A stretch of 64,000 bases of DNA, taken from positions 62,001-126,000 of the forward strand of contig JAYKXN010000109.1 in the NCBI GenBank assembly GCA_037962975.1, given 5' to 3'. The position numbers and the translations under genes were made by a program. Under the pieces are notes generated by a model. The model ran no database searches. It had not been told where the DNA came from and was given only the letters and a program-made list of their open reading frames with translations. The first letter of the stretch is position 1. Every line of letters begins with the position of its first letter. Positions 25,846-40,000 of this stretch are shown here, piece by piece. This DNA is from Clitoria ternatea (Eukaryota; Streptophyta; Magnoliopsida; Fabales; Fabaceae).

Positions 25846-28800
25846 TAATTGATATCAAAGATCCATTTAAGAATGCTATTTGTAAAAATAATAATATTCA
25901 CGTTATAAAACGACTAAAAAACTCACAAAGACTTCATAAAAGCATACGCATGCATGGACGCACGTACGCACGCACGAAAATTATTATGTACTATTATTGT
26001 GTGGAATCTAAAACAACATTAAAAGTATTTATAAATATTGTATAGAACTTTTAAAAAGAAAAGAAGTCTCGCCACTACCTCTTTTTTTATCAACATATTA
26101 TGTTATTTTATGTTTATTAAGAAATTTAGTCATTTTTGGTAAAAATATTAAACTTGTCAATTATTCTTGGTATACTTTTAAAATTACATTGAATAGTAAG
26201 GAAGAAAGATCAATGATTATTTCATATTGCACTGATATAAATAGTGTTAAGACTAATTAATAAGGGTATGTGTTGAAAAAAATAATCAATGCACATTGTA
26301 AATTGAAAGAAGTCATATAAAATTAACAATAAAAATTCCAAAACACGTCTCACAAAAGGGATAAGGGAAAATACATTAAAAACTAAAAAAATAAAATATA
26401 TTATTTATATTTTTATTATAATAAATATATTTTAAATTAAATGCATCAAATAAGACTTGTTGTGATCCCTTACATGTTTTTCTTACTAAATAAACCTTAA
26501 AAAATAAGAGAACATAATTATTAAAATATATATAATTTGTTAATTATTTTTGTCAGATTCTTTTATTATTGATCTTTACTATCAATAAATGGAAAACAGA
26601 ATTAATCATCTTCTATTGATAATTGATAGCAAAAGTGAGAGAATCTAATTAAGAATAATATTTATAAAAATAATAAGATATAATTGATATCAAAGATGAC
26701 TGAATCTATTTAAGAATGTTGTTTGTAAAAATAATAATATTCACGTTATAAAACGACTAAAAAACTCAAAAAGACTTCATAAATGCATACACATGCCTGG
26801 ACGCACATACGCACGCACGAAAATTATTATGTACTATTATTATATGGAATCCGAAACAACATTAAAAGTATTTATAAATATTGTAGAACTTTTAGAAAGA
26901 ATAGAAGTCTCGCCACTACTTCTTTTTCTATCAACATATTATGTTATTTTATGTTGCTTAAGAAATTTAGTTATTTTAGGTAAACATATTAAACTTGTCA
27001 ATTATTCTTGGTATACTTTTAAAATTATATTGAATAATAAGGAAGAAAGATCAATGATTATTTCATATTCCACTGATATAAATAGTATCAAGATTAATTA
27101 ATAAGAGTACGTATTGAATAAATTAACCAATGCACATTGTAAATTGAAAGAAGTCATATAAAATTAACAAGAAAAATTCTAAAACACGTCTCATAAAAAG
27201 GATAAGAGAAAATACATTACAAATTGAGGAAAAATAAAATATATTATTTATATTTTTTATTAAAATAAATATATTTTAAATTAAATTGATCAAATAAGAC
27301 TTAATATGATCCCTTACGTGATTCTTTTACTAAAACAACCTTAAAAAATAAAAGAATACAATTATTAATAATATAAAATTTGTTAATTATTTTTGTCAGA
27401 TTCTTTTACTATCGATCTTTACTATCATTAAATGGAATAGGGAATTAATCATCTTCTATTGATAATTGATAGCAAAAGTGAGAGAATCTAATTAAGAATA
27501 ATATTTATAAAAATAATAACATATAATTGATATCAAAGATGACTGAATCCATTTAAGAATGCTATTTGTTAAAATAATAATATTCTCGTTATAAAACGAC
27601 TAAAAAACTCGAAATGACTTCATAAATACACACGCATGCATGGACGCACGTACGCACACATGAAAATTATCATGTACTATTATTGTATGGAATCCAAAAC
27701 AACATTAAAAGTATTTATAAATATTCTATAAAACCTTTAAAAAGAAAAGACATCTCGTCATTGCTTCTTTTTTATCAACATATTATGTTATTTTATGTTT
27801 ATTAAGAAATTTAGTTATTTTAGGTAAACACATTAAACTTGTCAATTTTTTTTGGTATACTTTCAAAATTACATTGAATAATAAGGAAGAAAGATCAATG
27901 ATTATTTCATATTCCACTGATATAAATAGTATCAAGCTTAATTAATAAGAGTATGTGTTGAAAAAAATAATATATAAAACACGTCTCATAAAAAGGATAA
28001 GAGAAAATACATTAAAAACTAAGGAAAAATAAAATATAATATTATCTTTCTTAATAATATTAATATCTTTTAAATTAAATAGATCAAATAAGACTTGATG
28101 TGATCCCTTACGTGATTTTCTTACTAAATAAACCTTAAAAAATTAAGGAATATAATTATTAATAATATATAATTTGTTATTTATTTTTGTCAGATTGTTT
28201 TACTATCGATCTTTACTATCAATAAATGGAAAAGGGAATTAATCATCTACTATTGATAATTGATAGCAAAAGTGAGAGAATCTAATTAAGAATAATATTT
28301 ATAAAAATAATAATATATAATTGATATCAAAGATGACTGAATCCATTTAAGAATGATATTTGAAAAAATAATTATATTCTCGTTATAAAATGACGAAAAA
28401 ACTCGTAAAGACTTCAAAAATGCACAACTATGCATGGACGCACGTACGCACGCACGAAAATTATTATGTATTATTATTGTATGGAATCCAGAACAACATT
28501 AGAAGTATATATAAATATTGTATAGAACTTTTAAAAAGAAAAGAAGTCTCGCCACTACTTCTTTTTCTATCAACATATTATGTTATTTTATGTTTATAAA
28601 GAAATTTAGCTATTTTAGGTAAACATATTAAACTTGTCAATTATTCTTGGTATACTTTTAAAATTACATTGAATAATAAGGAAGAAAGATCAATGATTAT
28701 TTCATATTCCACTGATATAAATAGTATTAAGACTAATTAATAAGAGTATGAGTTGAAAAAAATAACTAATGCACATTGTAAATTGAAAGAAGTCATATAA

Positions 28801-30044
28801 AATTAAAAAGAAAAATTCTAAAACACGTCTCATAAAAAGCATAAGAGAACGTACATTAAAAACTATGGAAAGTAAAATATAATACTATATTTTTTAATAA
28901 TATTAATATCTTTTAAATTAAATGGATCAAACAAGACTTGATGTGATCGCTTACGCGATTCTCTTACTTAATAAACCTTAAAGATAAAAAGAATATAATT
29001 ATTAATAATATATAATTCGTTAATTATTTTTGTTTGACTCTTTTACTATCGATCTTTACTATCAATAAATGGAAAAGGGAATTAATCATCTTCTATTGAT
29101 AATTGATAGCAAAAGCGAGGGAATCTAATTAAGAATAATATTTATAAAAATAATAACATATAATTGATATCAAAGATGACTGAATCTATTTAAGAATGCT
29201 GTTTGTAAAAATAATGATATTCACATTATAAAACGACTAAAAAACTCACAAAGTCTTCATAAAAGCATACGCATGCATGGACACACGTACGCAGACATGA
29301 AAAATATTATGTACTATTATTGTACGGAATCTAAAATAACATTAAAAGTATTTATAAATATTGTATAGAACTTTTAAAAAGAAAAGAAGTCTCGCCACTA
29401 TTTCTTTTTCTATCAACATATTATGTTATTTTATGTTTATTAAGAAATTTTGTTATTTTAGGTAAACATATTAAATTTGTCAATTATTCTTGGTATACTT
29501 TTAAATTTACAATGAAAAATAAGGAAGAACGATCAATGATTATTTCATATTCCACTGATATAAATAGTTTCAAGATTAATTAAAAAGAGTATGTGTTGAA
29601 AAAAATAATTAATGCACATTGTAAATTGAAAGAAGTCATATAAAATTAACAAGAAAAATTTTAAAACACGTCTCACAAAAGGGATAAGAGAAAATACATA
29701 AAAAACTAAGAAAAATAAAATATATTTTTTATTAAAATAATATATTTTAAATTAAATGCATCAAATAAGACTTGTTGTGATCCCTTACGTGATTTTCTTA
29801 CTAAATAAACCTTAAAAAATAAAATAATATAATTATTAAAATATATATAATTTGTTAATTATTTTTGTCAGATTCTTTTACTATTGATCTTTACTATCAA
29901 TAAATGGAAAATGAAATTAATCATCTTCTATTGATAATTAATAGCAAAAGTGAGAGAATGTAATTAAGAATAATATTTATAAAAATAATAACATATAATT
30001 GATATTAAAGGTGACTGAATTCATTTAAGAATGCTATTTGTAAA
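25846..30044 (+). repeat. B2 subfamily of satellite B
   Basis: These monomers share changes not seen in the main B blocks. After the CpG-rich patch they read TTATTATGTACTATTATTGT rather than the usual AAGTAGTTTCATTGT, the string AACACGTCTCA replaces AACACATGTCA, and ATCAACATATT replaces ATCACCATATT. The subfamily occupies about five successive units and occurs once in the window. It was probably amplified elsewhere in the array and brought in by exchange. Confidence 0.75.
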
Positions 30045-30184
30045 AATAGAAAGGACTTTATTTTCTTGTTTTTGAAGAGTATAATAGGGAACCATTTTTA
30101 AAAAGTTTAATATGTACTTAATCTTAATGTTTTATAAGTATGGCTTCTTCTTAAGCCTATTAAAAGTTATTATTATGTTCTTTA

Positions 30185-30187
<3 letters not shown>

Positions 30188-30217
<30 letters not shown>
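30188..30217. repeat. (AT)15 microsatellite in family A
   Basis: 30 bp of alternating A and T. The copy 2 counterpart at 57097-57118 is 22 bp. Confidence 0.88.
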
Positions 30218-30220
<3 letters not shown>

Positions 30221-33200
30221 TGTATGCACATTAATAATTCATTTTAAATTAATATTTTAAAATTTAGGGTAAAGTTTTTGACATAGTAAAGTAACATAAA
30301 AATAATTGATTTACAAATCAATTATACATATACATACATGAATAGATATGATTCTTAGATATCTCTAAATATTTGTTCACATAAGACTCGTTTTGTAAAT
30401 ACTTATTATTTGAATTCTAACATTCTAAAATTAGTCATCCAAATATACTATAAGGTTTAGCTCTTCAATGCTAAAAATTAAATTCAAACTTCAATAAGAA
30501 ATTGTCAATATGATTGTGAGTTAAAGAATTCTTTGAAACCCCAGAAAAGTTTATTTAGGAATAACTTGTTTGATGAAAACTAATACGTGAAGCATTTTCA
30601 AAGCTTGTGTAGTCCATTTAAATGCTAATATTGAGCTCAAATTATGTTCATTTATGATCTTTTAAAGCTTAATTTAGATATTGTTTGTTCCTTAATATGT
30701 CGGTATTGACCCATCTTTGAAATCTAAAAACAAATCATATAGAATAACAACTTAATAATTTTAAAATATTATAAAATTAAAATTAAAAATAGTTATGGTA
30801 ATTGTTTTTATAATTTTACTAGTTGCATTTTTGAAATCATAGTGACCTAATATACATTATAAATATAGCTAAATAGACTTGATAAGCAAACCTTAGGACA
30901 ATTTCACTTAAAGCAAAAATATGGTTGTGTTGTGAGGCAATGTTGACCACGTATGTGTAGCATATGATGAGTGACACCCCTATTTAGAGTAAAAAAGAAA
31001 GGACTTCATTTTCTTGTTTTTGAAGAGTAATATAGAGAACCAGTTTTAAAAAGTTTAATATGTAGTTAATCTTAAACTTTTATAAGTTTGGCTTCTTCTT
31101 AAGCCTATTAAATGTTATTATTATATTCTTTACTTATATATATATATATAATATTTGTGTGTGTACACATTAATATTCCATTTTTAAATCAATATTTTAA
31201 AATTTAGGGTAAAGTTTTTGACATAGTAAAGTAACATATAAATGATGGATTTGCAAATCAATTATACATATACATACATGGATAGATATGATTCTCAAAA
31301 ATCTCTTAATACTTGTTCACATAAGACTAATTTTGTAAATACTTATTATTTGAATCTAATAATTCTAACATTCTAAAATTAGCCATCCAAATATACTCTA
31401 AGGTTTAACTCTTCAATGCTAAAAATCAAATTAAAACTTCAATAAGAAATTTTCAATATGATTATAAGTTCAAGAATTCTTTGAAACACCAGAAAATTTT
31501 ATTTAGGAATGATGTATTTGATGGAAACTAATACGTGAAGAATTTTTAAAGCTTGTGTAGTCCATTTAAATGCTAATATTGAGCTCAAATTATGTTGAGT
31601 TATGATCTTTTAAAGCTTAATTTAGATATTGTTTGTTCCTTAATATGTCGGTACTGACCCATCTTTTAAATCTAAAAATAAACCATATAGAATAACAACT
31701 TAATAATTTTAAAATATTATAAAATTAAAAATATGTATGGTAATTGTTTTTATATTTGTACTAGTTACATTTTTGAAATCATAGTGACCTAATAGATATT
31801 ATAAATATAGCTAAATAGACATGATAAACAAACCTTAGGACAATTTCACTAAAAGGAAAAGTATGGTTGTGTTGTGATGCAATGTTGACCACGTATGTGT
31901 AGGATATGATGAGTGACACCCCTATTTAGAGTAAAAAAGAGAGGACTTCATTTTCTTATTTTTGAAGAGTAATATAGAGAACCATTTTTAAAAAGTTTAA
32001 TATGTAGTTAATCTTAAAGTTTTATAAGTTTGACTTCTTCTTAAACCTATTAAATGTTATTATTATGTTCTTTACCCTTATATATATATATATATTTGTG
32101 TGTGTATAGATTAATAATTCATTTTTAAATCATTATTCTAAAATTTAGGGTAAAGGTTTTGATATAGTAAATTAACATAAAAATGATGGATTTGCAAATC
32201 AATTATACATATACATACATGAATAGTTATGATTCTCATATATCTCTTAATATTTTTTCACATAAAACTAATTTTGTAAATACATATTATTTGAATTTAA
32301 TAATTTTAACATTCTAAAATTAGTCATCCAAATATACTCTAAGGTTTAGCTCTTTAATGGTAAAAATCAAATTCAAACTTCAATAACAATTTTTCATAAT
32401 GATTGTTAGTTAAAGAATTATTTGAAACCCCATGAAATTTTATTTAAGAATTACTTATTTGATGGAAACAAATAGATGAAGCATTTTCAAAGCTTGTGTA
32501 GTCCATTTAAATGCTAATTTTGAGCTTAAATTATGTTGAGTTATGATCTTTTAAAGCTTAATTTAGATATAATTTGTTCCTTGATATGTCGGTATGACTC
32601 ATCTTCGAAATCTAAAAACAAAAATATAGAATAAGAACTTAATATTTTAAAATATTATAAAGTTAAAAATAATTATGGTAATTATTTTTATAATTATACT
32701 AGTTATATTTTGGAAATCATAGTGACCTAATAGACATTATAAATTTAGCTAAGTAGACTTGATAAGCAAACCATAGGACAATTTCACTGAAAGAAAAAAT
32801 ATGATTGTGTTGTGAGGCAATGTTGACCACATATGTGTAGGTTATGATGACTGACACAACTATTTAGAGTGAAAAAGAAAAGACTTCATTTTCTTGTTTT
32901 TGAAGAGTAATATAGAGAAACATTTTTTAAAAGTTTAATATATAGTTAAGCTTAATGTTTTATAAGTTTGACTTCTTCTTAAACCTATTCAATGTTATTA
33001 TTATGTTCTTTACTCTTATATATATATATTTATATATGTTTGTGTGTGTACACATTAATAATTCATTTGTAAATCAATGTTTTAGACTTTAAGGTAAAGT
33101 TTTTGACATAGTAAATTTGCAAATCAGTTATAGATATAGATACGTGACTAGATATGATTCTCAGATATATCTTAATATTTCTTCACATAAGACTTGTTTT

Positions 33201-33948
33201 GTAAATACTTATTATTTGAATTTAATAATTCTAATATTCTAAAATTAGCCATCAAAATATACTCTAAGTTTTAGCTCTTCAGTGCTAAAAATCAAATTCA
33301 AACTTCAATAACAAATTTTCAATATGGTTCTGAGTTCAAGAATTCTTTGAAACCCCTGGAAATTTTATTTAGAAATTACTTATTTGATGGAAACTAATAG
33401 ATGAAGCATTTTCAAAGCTTGTGTAGTCCACTTAAATGCTAATTTTGAGCTCAAATTATCTTGAGTTATGATCTTTTAAAGCTCAATTTAGATATTGTTT
33501 ATTCCTTAATATGTCAGTACTGACTCATCTTTGAAATCTAAAAACAAAACATATAAAACAACAACTTAATAATTTTAAAATATTATAAAGTTAAAATTAA
33601 AAATAGTTATCGTAATTATTTTTATAATTATACTAGTTATATTTTTGAAATCATAGTGACCTAATAAACATTATAAATTTAGCTAAATAGACTTCATAAG
33701 CAAACCTTAGGACAATTTCACTGAAAGAAACAATATGGTTATGTTGTGAGGCAATGTTGACAACATATGTGTAGGCTATGATGAGTAGCACCCGTATTTA
33801 GAGTAAAAAAGAAAGGACTCAATTTTCTTATTTTTGAAGAATAATATAGAAAACCATTTTTAAAAAGTTAAATATGTAGTTAATCTTAATGTTTATAAGT
33901 TTGATTTCTTCTTAAACCTATTAAATGTTATTATTATGTTCTTTGCTC

Positions 33949-33978
33949 ATATATATATATATGTGTGTGTGTGTGTGT
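33949..33978. repeat. Compound microsatellite (AT)7(GT)8, copy 2
   Basis: Counterpart of 2266-2293, one AT unit longer. Confidence 0.9.
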
Positions 33979-34035
33979 ACACACTAATAATTCATTTTTG
34001 AATCAATGTTTTAAAATATAGGGTAAAGATTTTGA

Positions 34036-37000
34036 CATATTAAACTTGTCAATTAATCTTAGTATACTTTTAAAATTTCATTGAGTAACAAAGAAGAAAG
34101 ATCAATGATTATTACATTTTCCACTAATATAAAAAGTATCAAGATTAATTAATAAAAGTATGTGTTGAAAAACATAATCAATGCACATTGTAAATTGAAA
34201 GAAGTCATATAAAAATTAACATGAAAAATTCTAAAACACATGTCACAAAAAGGATAAGAGAAAATACATTAAAAATTAAGGAAAACTAAAATATATTATT
34301 TATATTATTAATTAATATTAATATATTTTAAATTAAATGCATCAATTAAGAATAATATTTATAAAAATAATAACATATAATTGATATCAAAGATGACTGA
34401 ATCTATTTAAGAATGTTATTTATACAAATAATGATTCATTCATGTTATAAAATGACTAAAAAAAGTTACAGAGACTTCATAAATGGACACGCATGGATGC
34501 ACGTACGCATGCACGAGAATTATTCAATAGTTTCATTGTATGGAATCCAAAACAACCTTGAAAGTATTTATAAACATTGTATAAAACTTTTAAAAAGAAA
34601 AGAAGTCTCGCCACTAGTTCTTTTTCAATCACCATATTATGTTATTTTATGTTTATTAAGAAATTTAGTTATTTTAGGTAAACATATTAAACTTGTCAAT
34701 TATTTTTGGTATACTTTTAAAATTACATTGAATAATAAGGAAGAAATATCAATGATTATTTCTTATTCCACTGATATAAATATTTTCATGATTATTTATT
34801 AACAGTATGTGTTGAAAAAATAATCAATGCACATTGTAAATTGAAAGAAGTCATATAAAAATTAACAAGAATTCAAAAACCCGTCACATAAAAAGGATAA
34901 AAGAAAATACATTAAAAACTAAGGAAAAATAAAATATATTATTTATATTTTTCATTAATATTAATATATTTTAAATTAAGTGCATCAATTAAGACTTGAT
35001 GTGACCCCTTACGCGATTCTCTTACTAAATAAACCTTAAAATATAAAAGAATATTATTATTAATAATATATAATTTGTTAATTCTTTTTGTCAGATTCTT
35101 TTACTATCGATCTTTACGATCAATAAACAGAAAAAGGGAATTAATCAACTTCTATTGATAATTGATAGCAAAAGTGAGAGAATTCTAATCAAGAATAATA
35201 TTTATAAAAATAATAACATATAATTGATATCAAAGATGACTGAATCCATTTAAGAATGCTATTTGTACAAAGAATGATTCATTGAAGTCATTAAACGAAT
35301 AAAGAAACTCAAAAAAACTACATAAATGGACACACATGCATGGACGCACGTACGCATGCATGAAAATTATTTCGTAGTTTCATTGTATCGACTCCAAAAC
35401 AACATTGAATGTATTTATAAATATTGTTTAAAACTTTTAAAAAGAAAAGAAGTCTCACCACTAGTGCTTTTTCTATCACCATATTATGTTATTTTATGTT
35501 GATTAAGAAATTTATTTATTATAGATAAACATATTAAACTTGTCAACTATTTTTGATATACTTTTTAAATTATATTGAATAATAAACAAGAAAAATCAAT
35601 GATTATTTCATATTCTACTGATATAAATATTATCAAGCTTAATTTATAAGAGTATGTATTTAAAAAAGGATAAGAGAAAATACATTAAAAATTAAGGAAA
35701 AATAAAATATATTATTTATAGTTTTAATTAATATTAATATATTTTAAATTAAATGCATCAACTAAGACTTGGTATGATCCTTTACGCAATTCTCTTACTA
35801 AATAAACCTTAAAAAATGAAAGAATATAATTATTAATAATATATAATTTGTTAATTATTTTTGTCTGATTCTTTTACTATTGATCTTTACTATCAATAAA
35901 TGGAAAAGGGAATTCATCATCTTCTATTGATAATTGATAGCAAAAGTAAGAGAATCTAATTAAGAATAAAATTTATAAAATAATAACATATAATTGATAT
36001 CAAAGATGACTAACTCCATTTAAGAAGGATATTTGTAAAAATAATGATCATTCTGGTTATAAAATGACTAAAAAAACTCACAAAGACTTCACAAATGCAC
36101 ACACATGCATGGACGTACGTACGCACGCATCAAAATTATTAAGTAGTTTTTTTTATAGAATCCAAAACAACATTGAAAGTATTTATAAATATTGTATAAA
36201 ACTTTTAAAAAGAAAAGAAGTCTCGCCATTAAGACTAAGGGAAAGTAAAATATATTATTTATATTTTTTTAATATTAATATATTTTAAATTAAATGCATC
36301 AATTAAGACTTGAGTGACTCCTTAAAAAAGATAGAATATAATTATTAATAATATATAATTTGTGAATTATTTTTGTGAGATTCTTTTACTATCGATCTTT
36401 ACTATCAATAAATGGAAAAAGGGGAATTAATCAACCTCTATTGATAATTGATAGCAAAAGAGAGAGAATTCTAATTAAGAATAATATTTATAAAAATAAT
36501 ATTATATAATTGATATCAAAGATGACTGAATCCATTTAAGAATGCAATTTGTACAAATAATGATTCATTCACGTCATATAAAACGACTAAAAAACTCACA
36601 AAGACTTCATAAATGGACACGTATGCTTGGACACACGTACGCATACACAACAATTATTAAGTAGTTTAATTGTATGGAATCCAAAACAACCTTGAAAGTA
36701 TTTATAAACATTGTATAAAACTTTTAAAAAGAAAAGAAGTCTCGCCACTAGTTCTTTTTCAATCACCATATTATGTTACTTTATGTTGATTAAGAAATTT
36801 AGTTATTTTAGGTAAACATATTAAACTTGTCAATTATTCTTGGTATACTTTTAAAATTACATTGAAAAATAAGGATGAAATATCAATGATTATTTCATAT
36901 TCCACTGATATAAATATTTTCATGATTATTTATTAACAGTATGTGTTGAAAAAATAATCAATGCACACTGTAAATTGAAAGAAGTCATATAAAAATTAAC

Positions 37001-40000
37001 AAGAATTCAAAAACACGTCTCATAAAAAGGATAAAAGAAAATACATTAAAAACTAAGGAAAAATAAAATATATTATTTATATTTTTTATTAATATTAATA
37101 TATTTTAAATTAAGTGCATCAATTAAGACTTGATGTGACCCCTTACGCGATTCTCTTACTAAATAAACCTTAAAAGATAAAAGCATATAATTATTAATAA
37201 TATATAATTTCTTAATTCTTTTTGTCAGATTCTTTTACTATCGATCTTTACGATCAATAAATGGAAAAAGGGAATTAATCAACTTCTATTGATAATTGAT
37301 AGCAAAAGTGAGAGAATTCTAATCAAGAATAATATTTATAAAAATAATAACATATAATTGATATCAAAGATGACTGAATCCATTTAAGAATGCTATTTGT
37401 ACAAAGAACGTTTTATTAAAGTCATTAAACGAATAAAGAAACTCACAAAGACTTCATAAATGGACACGCATGCATGGACGCACGTACGCATGCATGAAAA
37501 TTATTTCGTAGTTTCATTGTAAGGAATCCAAAACAACATTGAATGTATTTATAAATATTGTTTAAAATTTTTAAAAAGAAAAGAAGTCTCACCACTAGTG
37601 CTTTTTCTATCACCATATTATGTTATTTTATGTTGATTAAGAAATTTAGTTATATTAGGTAAATATATTAACTTGTCAATAATTCTTGGTATACTTTTAA
37701 AATTACATTGAATAATAAACAAGAAGATCAATGATTATTTCATATTCCACTGATATAAATAGTATCAAAATTAATAAATAAAAGTATGTGTTGAAAAAGT
37801 AATCAATGCACACTGTAAATTGAAAGAAGTCATATAAAAATTAACATGCAAAATTCTAAAACACATGTCATAAAAAGGATAAGAGAAAATACATTAAAGA
37901 TGAAGGAAAAATAAAATATATTTTTTATATTTTTAATTAATATTAATTTATTTTAAATTAAATGCATCGATTAAGACTCAGTGTGATCCCTTATGCGATT
38001 CTCTTACTAAATAAACCTTAAAAAATAAAATAATAGAATTATTAATAAAATATAATTTTTTAATTAATTTTGTCACATTCTTTTACTATCGATCTTTACT
38101 ATCAATAAATGGAAAAGAGAATTAATCATCTTCTATTGATAATTGATAGTAAAAGAGAGAGAATTCTAAGTAAGAATAATATTTATAAAAATAATAACAT
38201 ATAATTGATATCAAAGAAGACTGAAGCCATTTAAGAATGCTATTTGTACAAATTAGGATTCATTCACGTCATAAAACGACTAAAAAAACTCACAAAGACT
38301 TCATAAATGTACACGTATGCTTGGACGCACGTATGCATGCACGAAAATTATTAAGTAGTTTCATTGTATGGAATCCAAAACAGCATTGAAAATATTTATA
38401 AATATTGTATAAAACTTTTAAAAAGAAAAGAAGAGTCGTCACTAGTGCTTTTTCTCTCACCATATTTTGCTATTTTACGTTGATTAAGAAATTTAGTTAT
38501 ATTAGGTAAACATATTAAACTTATCAATTATTCTTGGTATACTTTTAAAATTACATTGAATAATAAACTAGAAAGATCAATGATTAATAAAAGTATGTGT
38601 TAAAAAAATATTCAATGCGCATTGTAAATTGAAAGAAGTCATATGAAAATTAACATGAAAAAGACTAAAACACATGTCATAAAAAGGATAAGAGAAAATA
38701 CATTGAAAATTAAGGAAAAATAAAATATATTATTTATAATTTTAATTAATATTAATATATTTTAGATTAAATGCATCAATTAAGACTTGGTGTAATCCCT
38801 TACGTGATTCTCTTACTAAATAAACCTTAAAAAATAAAATAATATAATTATTAATAAAATATAATTTTTTACTTAATTTTGTCATATTCTTTTACTATCA
38901 ATCTTTACTATCAATAAATGGAAAAGGGAATTAATCATCTTCTATTGATAATTGATAGTAAAAGTGAGAGAATGTAAATAAGAATTATATTTATAAAATA
39001 ATAATATATAATTGATATCAAAGATGACTAACTCCATTTAAGAATGCTATTTGTAAAAATAATGATTGATTCTTGTTATAAAACGACCAAAAAAAGTTCA
39101 AAGACTTCATAAAAGCACACGTATGCATGGACGCACGTACGCACGCATAAAAGTTTTTAAGTAGTTTCATTGTATGGAATCCAAAACAACATTGAAAGTA
39201 ATTATAAATATTGTATAAAACGTTTAAAAAGAACAGAAGTCTCGTCACTAGTGCTTTTTCTATCACCATATTATGTTATTTTATGTTGATTAAGAAATTT
39301 AGTTATATTAGGTAAACATATTAAACTTGTCAATTATTCTTGGTATACTTTTAAAATTACATTGAATAGTAAACAAGAAAGAACAATAATTAATAAAAGT
39401 ATACGTTGAAAAAATATTCAATGCACAATGTAAATTGAAAGAAGTCATATAAAAATTAACATAAACAATTCTAAAATACATGTCATAAAAAGGATAAGAG
39501 AAAATACATTAAAAATTAAGGAAGAATAAAATATATTCTTTATAATTTTAATTAATATTAATATATTTTAAATTAAATGCATCAATTAAGACTTGGTGTA
39601 ATCCCTTACGCGATTCTCTTATTAAATAAACCTTAAAAAATAACATAATATATTTATTAATAATATATAATTCATTAATTATTTTTGTCAGATTCTTTTA
39701 CTATCGATCTTTACTATCAATAAATGGAAAATGGGAATTAATCCACCTTTATTGATAATTGATAGCAAAAGTGAGAGAATTCTAATTAACAATAATACTT
39801 ATAAAAATAAAAATGTATAATTGATATCAAAGATGACTAAATCCATTTTAGAGTGCTATTTGTACAAATAATGATTCATTCACATCATAAAACGACTAAA
39901 AAACTCACAAAGACTTCATAAATGGACACACATGCATGGACGCGCGTAGTTTCATTGTATTGAATCCAGAAAAACATTGAAAGTATTTATGAATATTGTT

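Larger units (their letters stand above)
23126..30044 (+). repeat. Family B satellite block inserted in copy 1 only
   Basis: Units start at about 23126 (partial), 23754, 24593, 25332, 26144, 26985, 27829, 28624 and 29467 (partial). The left part, to about 25745, resembles 10728-13290 at about 98%. The right part is the B2 subfamily. The block replaces the CACTA 3' end and about 1 kb of family A that copy 2 retains, and it ends in mid-monomer against family A at about 30045. No gene is visible. Confidence 0.88.
1..31683 (+). repeat. Higher-order tandem repeat, copy 1 (long form)
   Basis: Position 1 matches 31684 and 58586, and the order A-B-A-CACTA is shared with copy 2. Over 1-19400 the two copies differ by only a handful of substitutions and microsatellite length changes, by eye about 0.1% or less. 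From the microsatellite at about 19400 to 23115 the difference rises to about 2%. From 23116 to 30044 copy 1 carries 6.9 kb of family B satellite where copy 2 has the CACTA 3' end and about 1 kb of family A. The true left end may lie upstream of the window, so the unit start is arbitrary within a tandem array. Confidence 0.9.
30045..34035 (+). repeat. Family A satellite block 3 (seam of copies 1 and 2)
   Basis: The block starts in mid-monomer after the B2 block, with units at 30736, 31684, 32623 and 33550; the last is cut at the B junction. The 31684 seam between higher-order copies falls inside this array without any break in monomer phase. No gene is visible. Confidence 0.9.
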
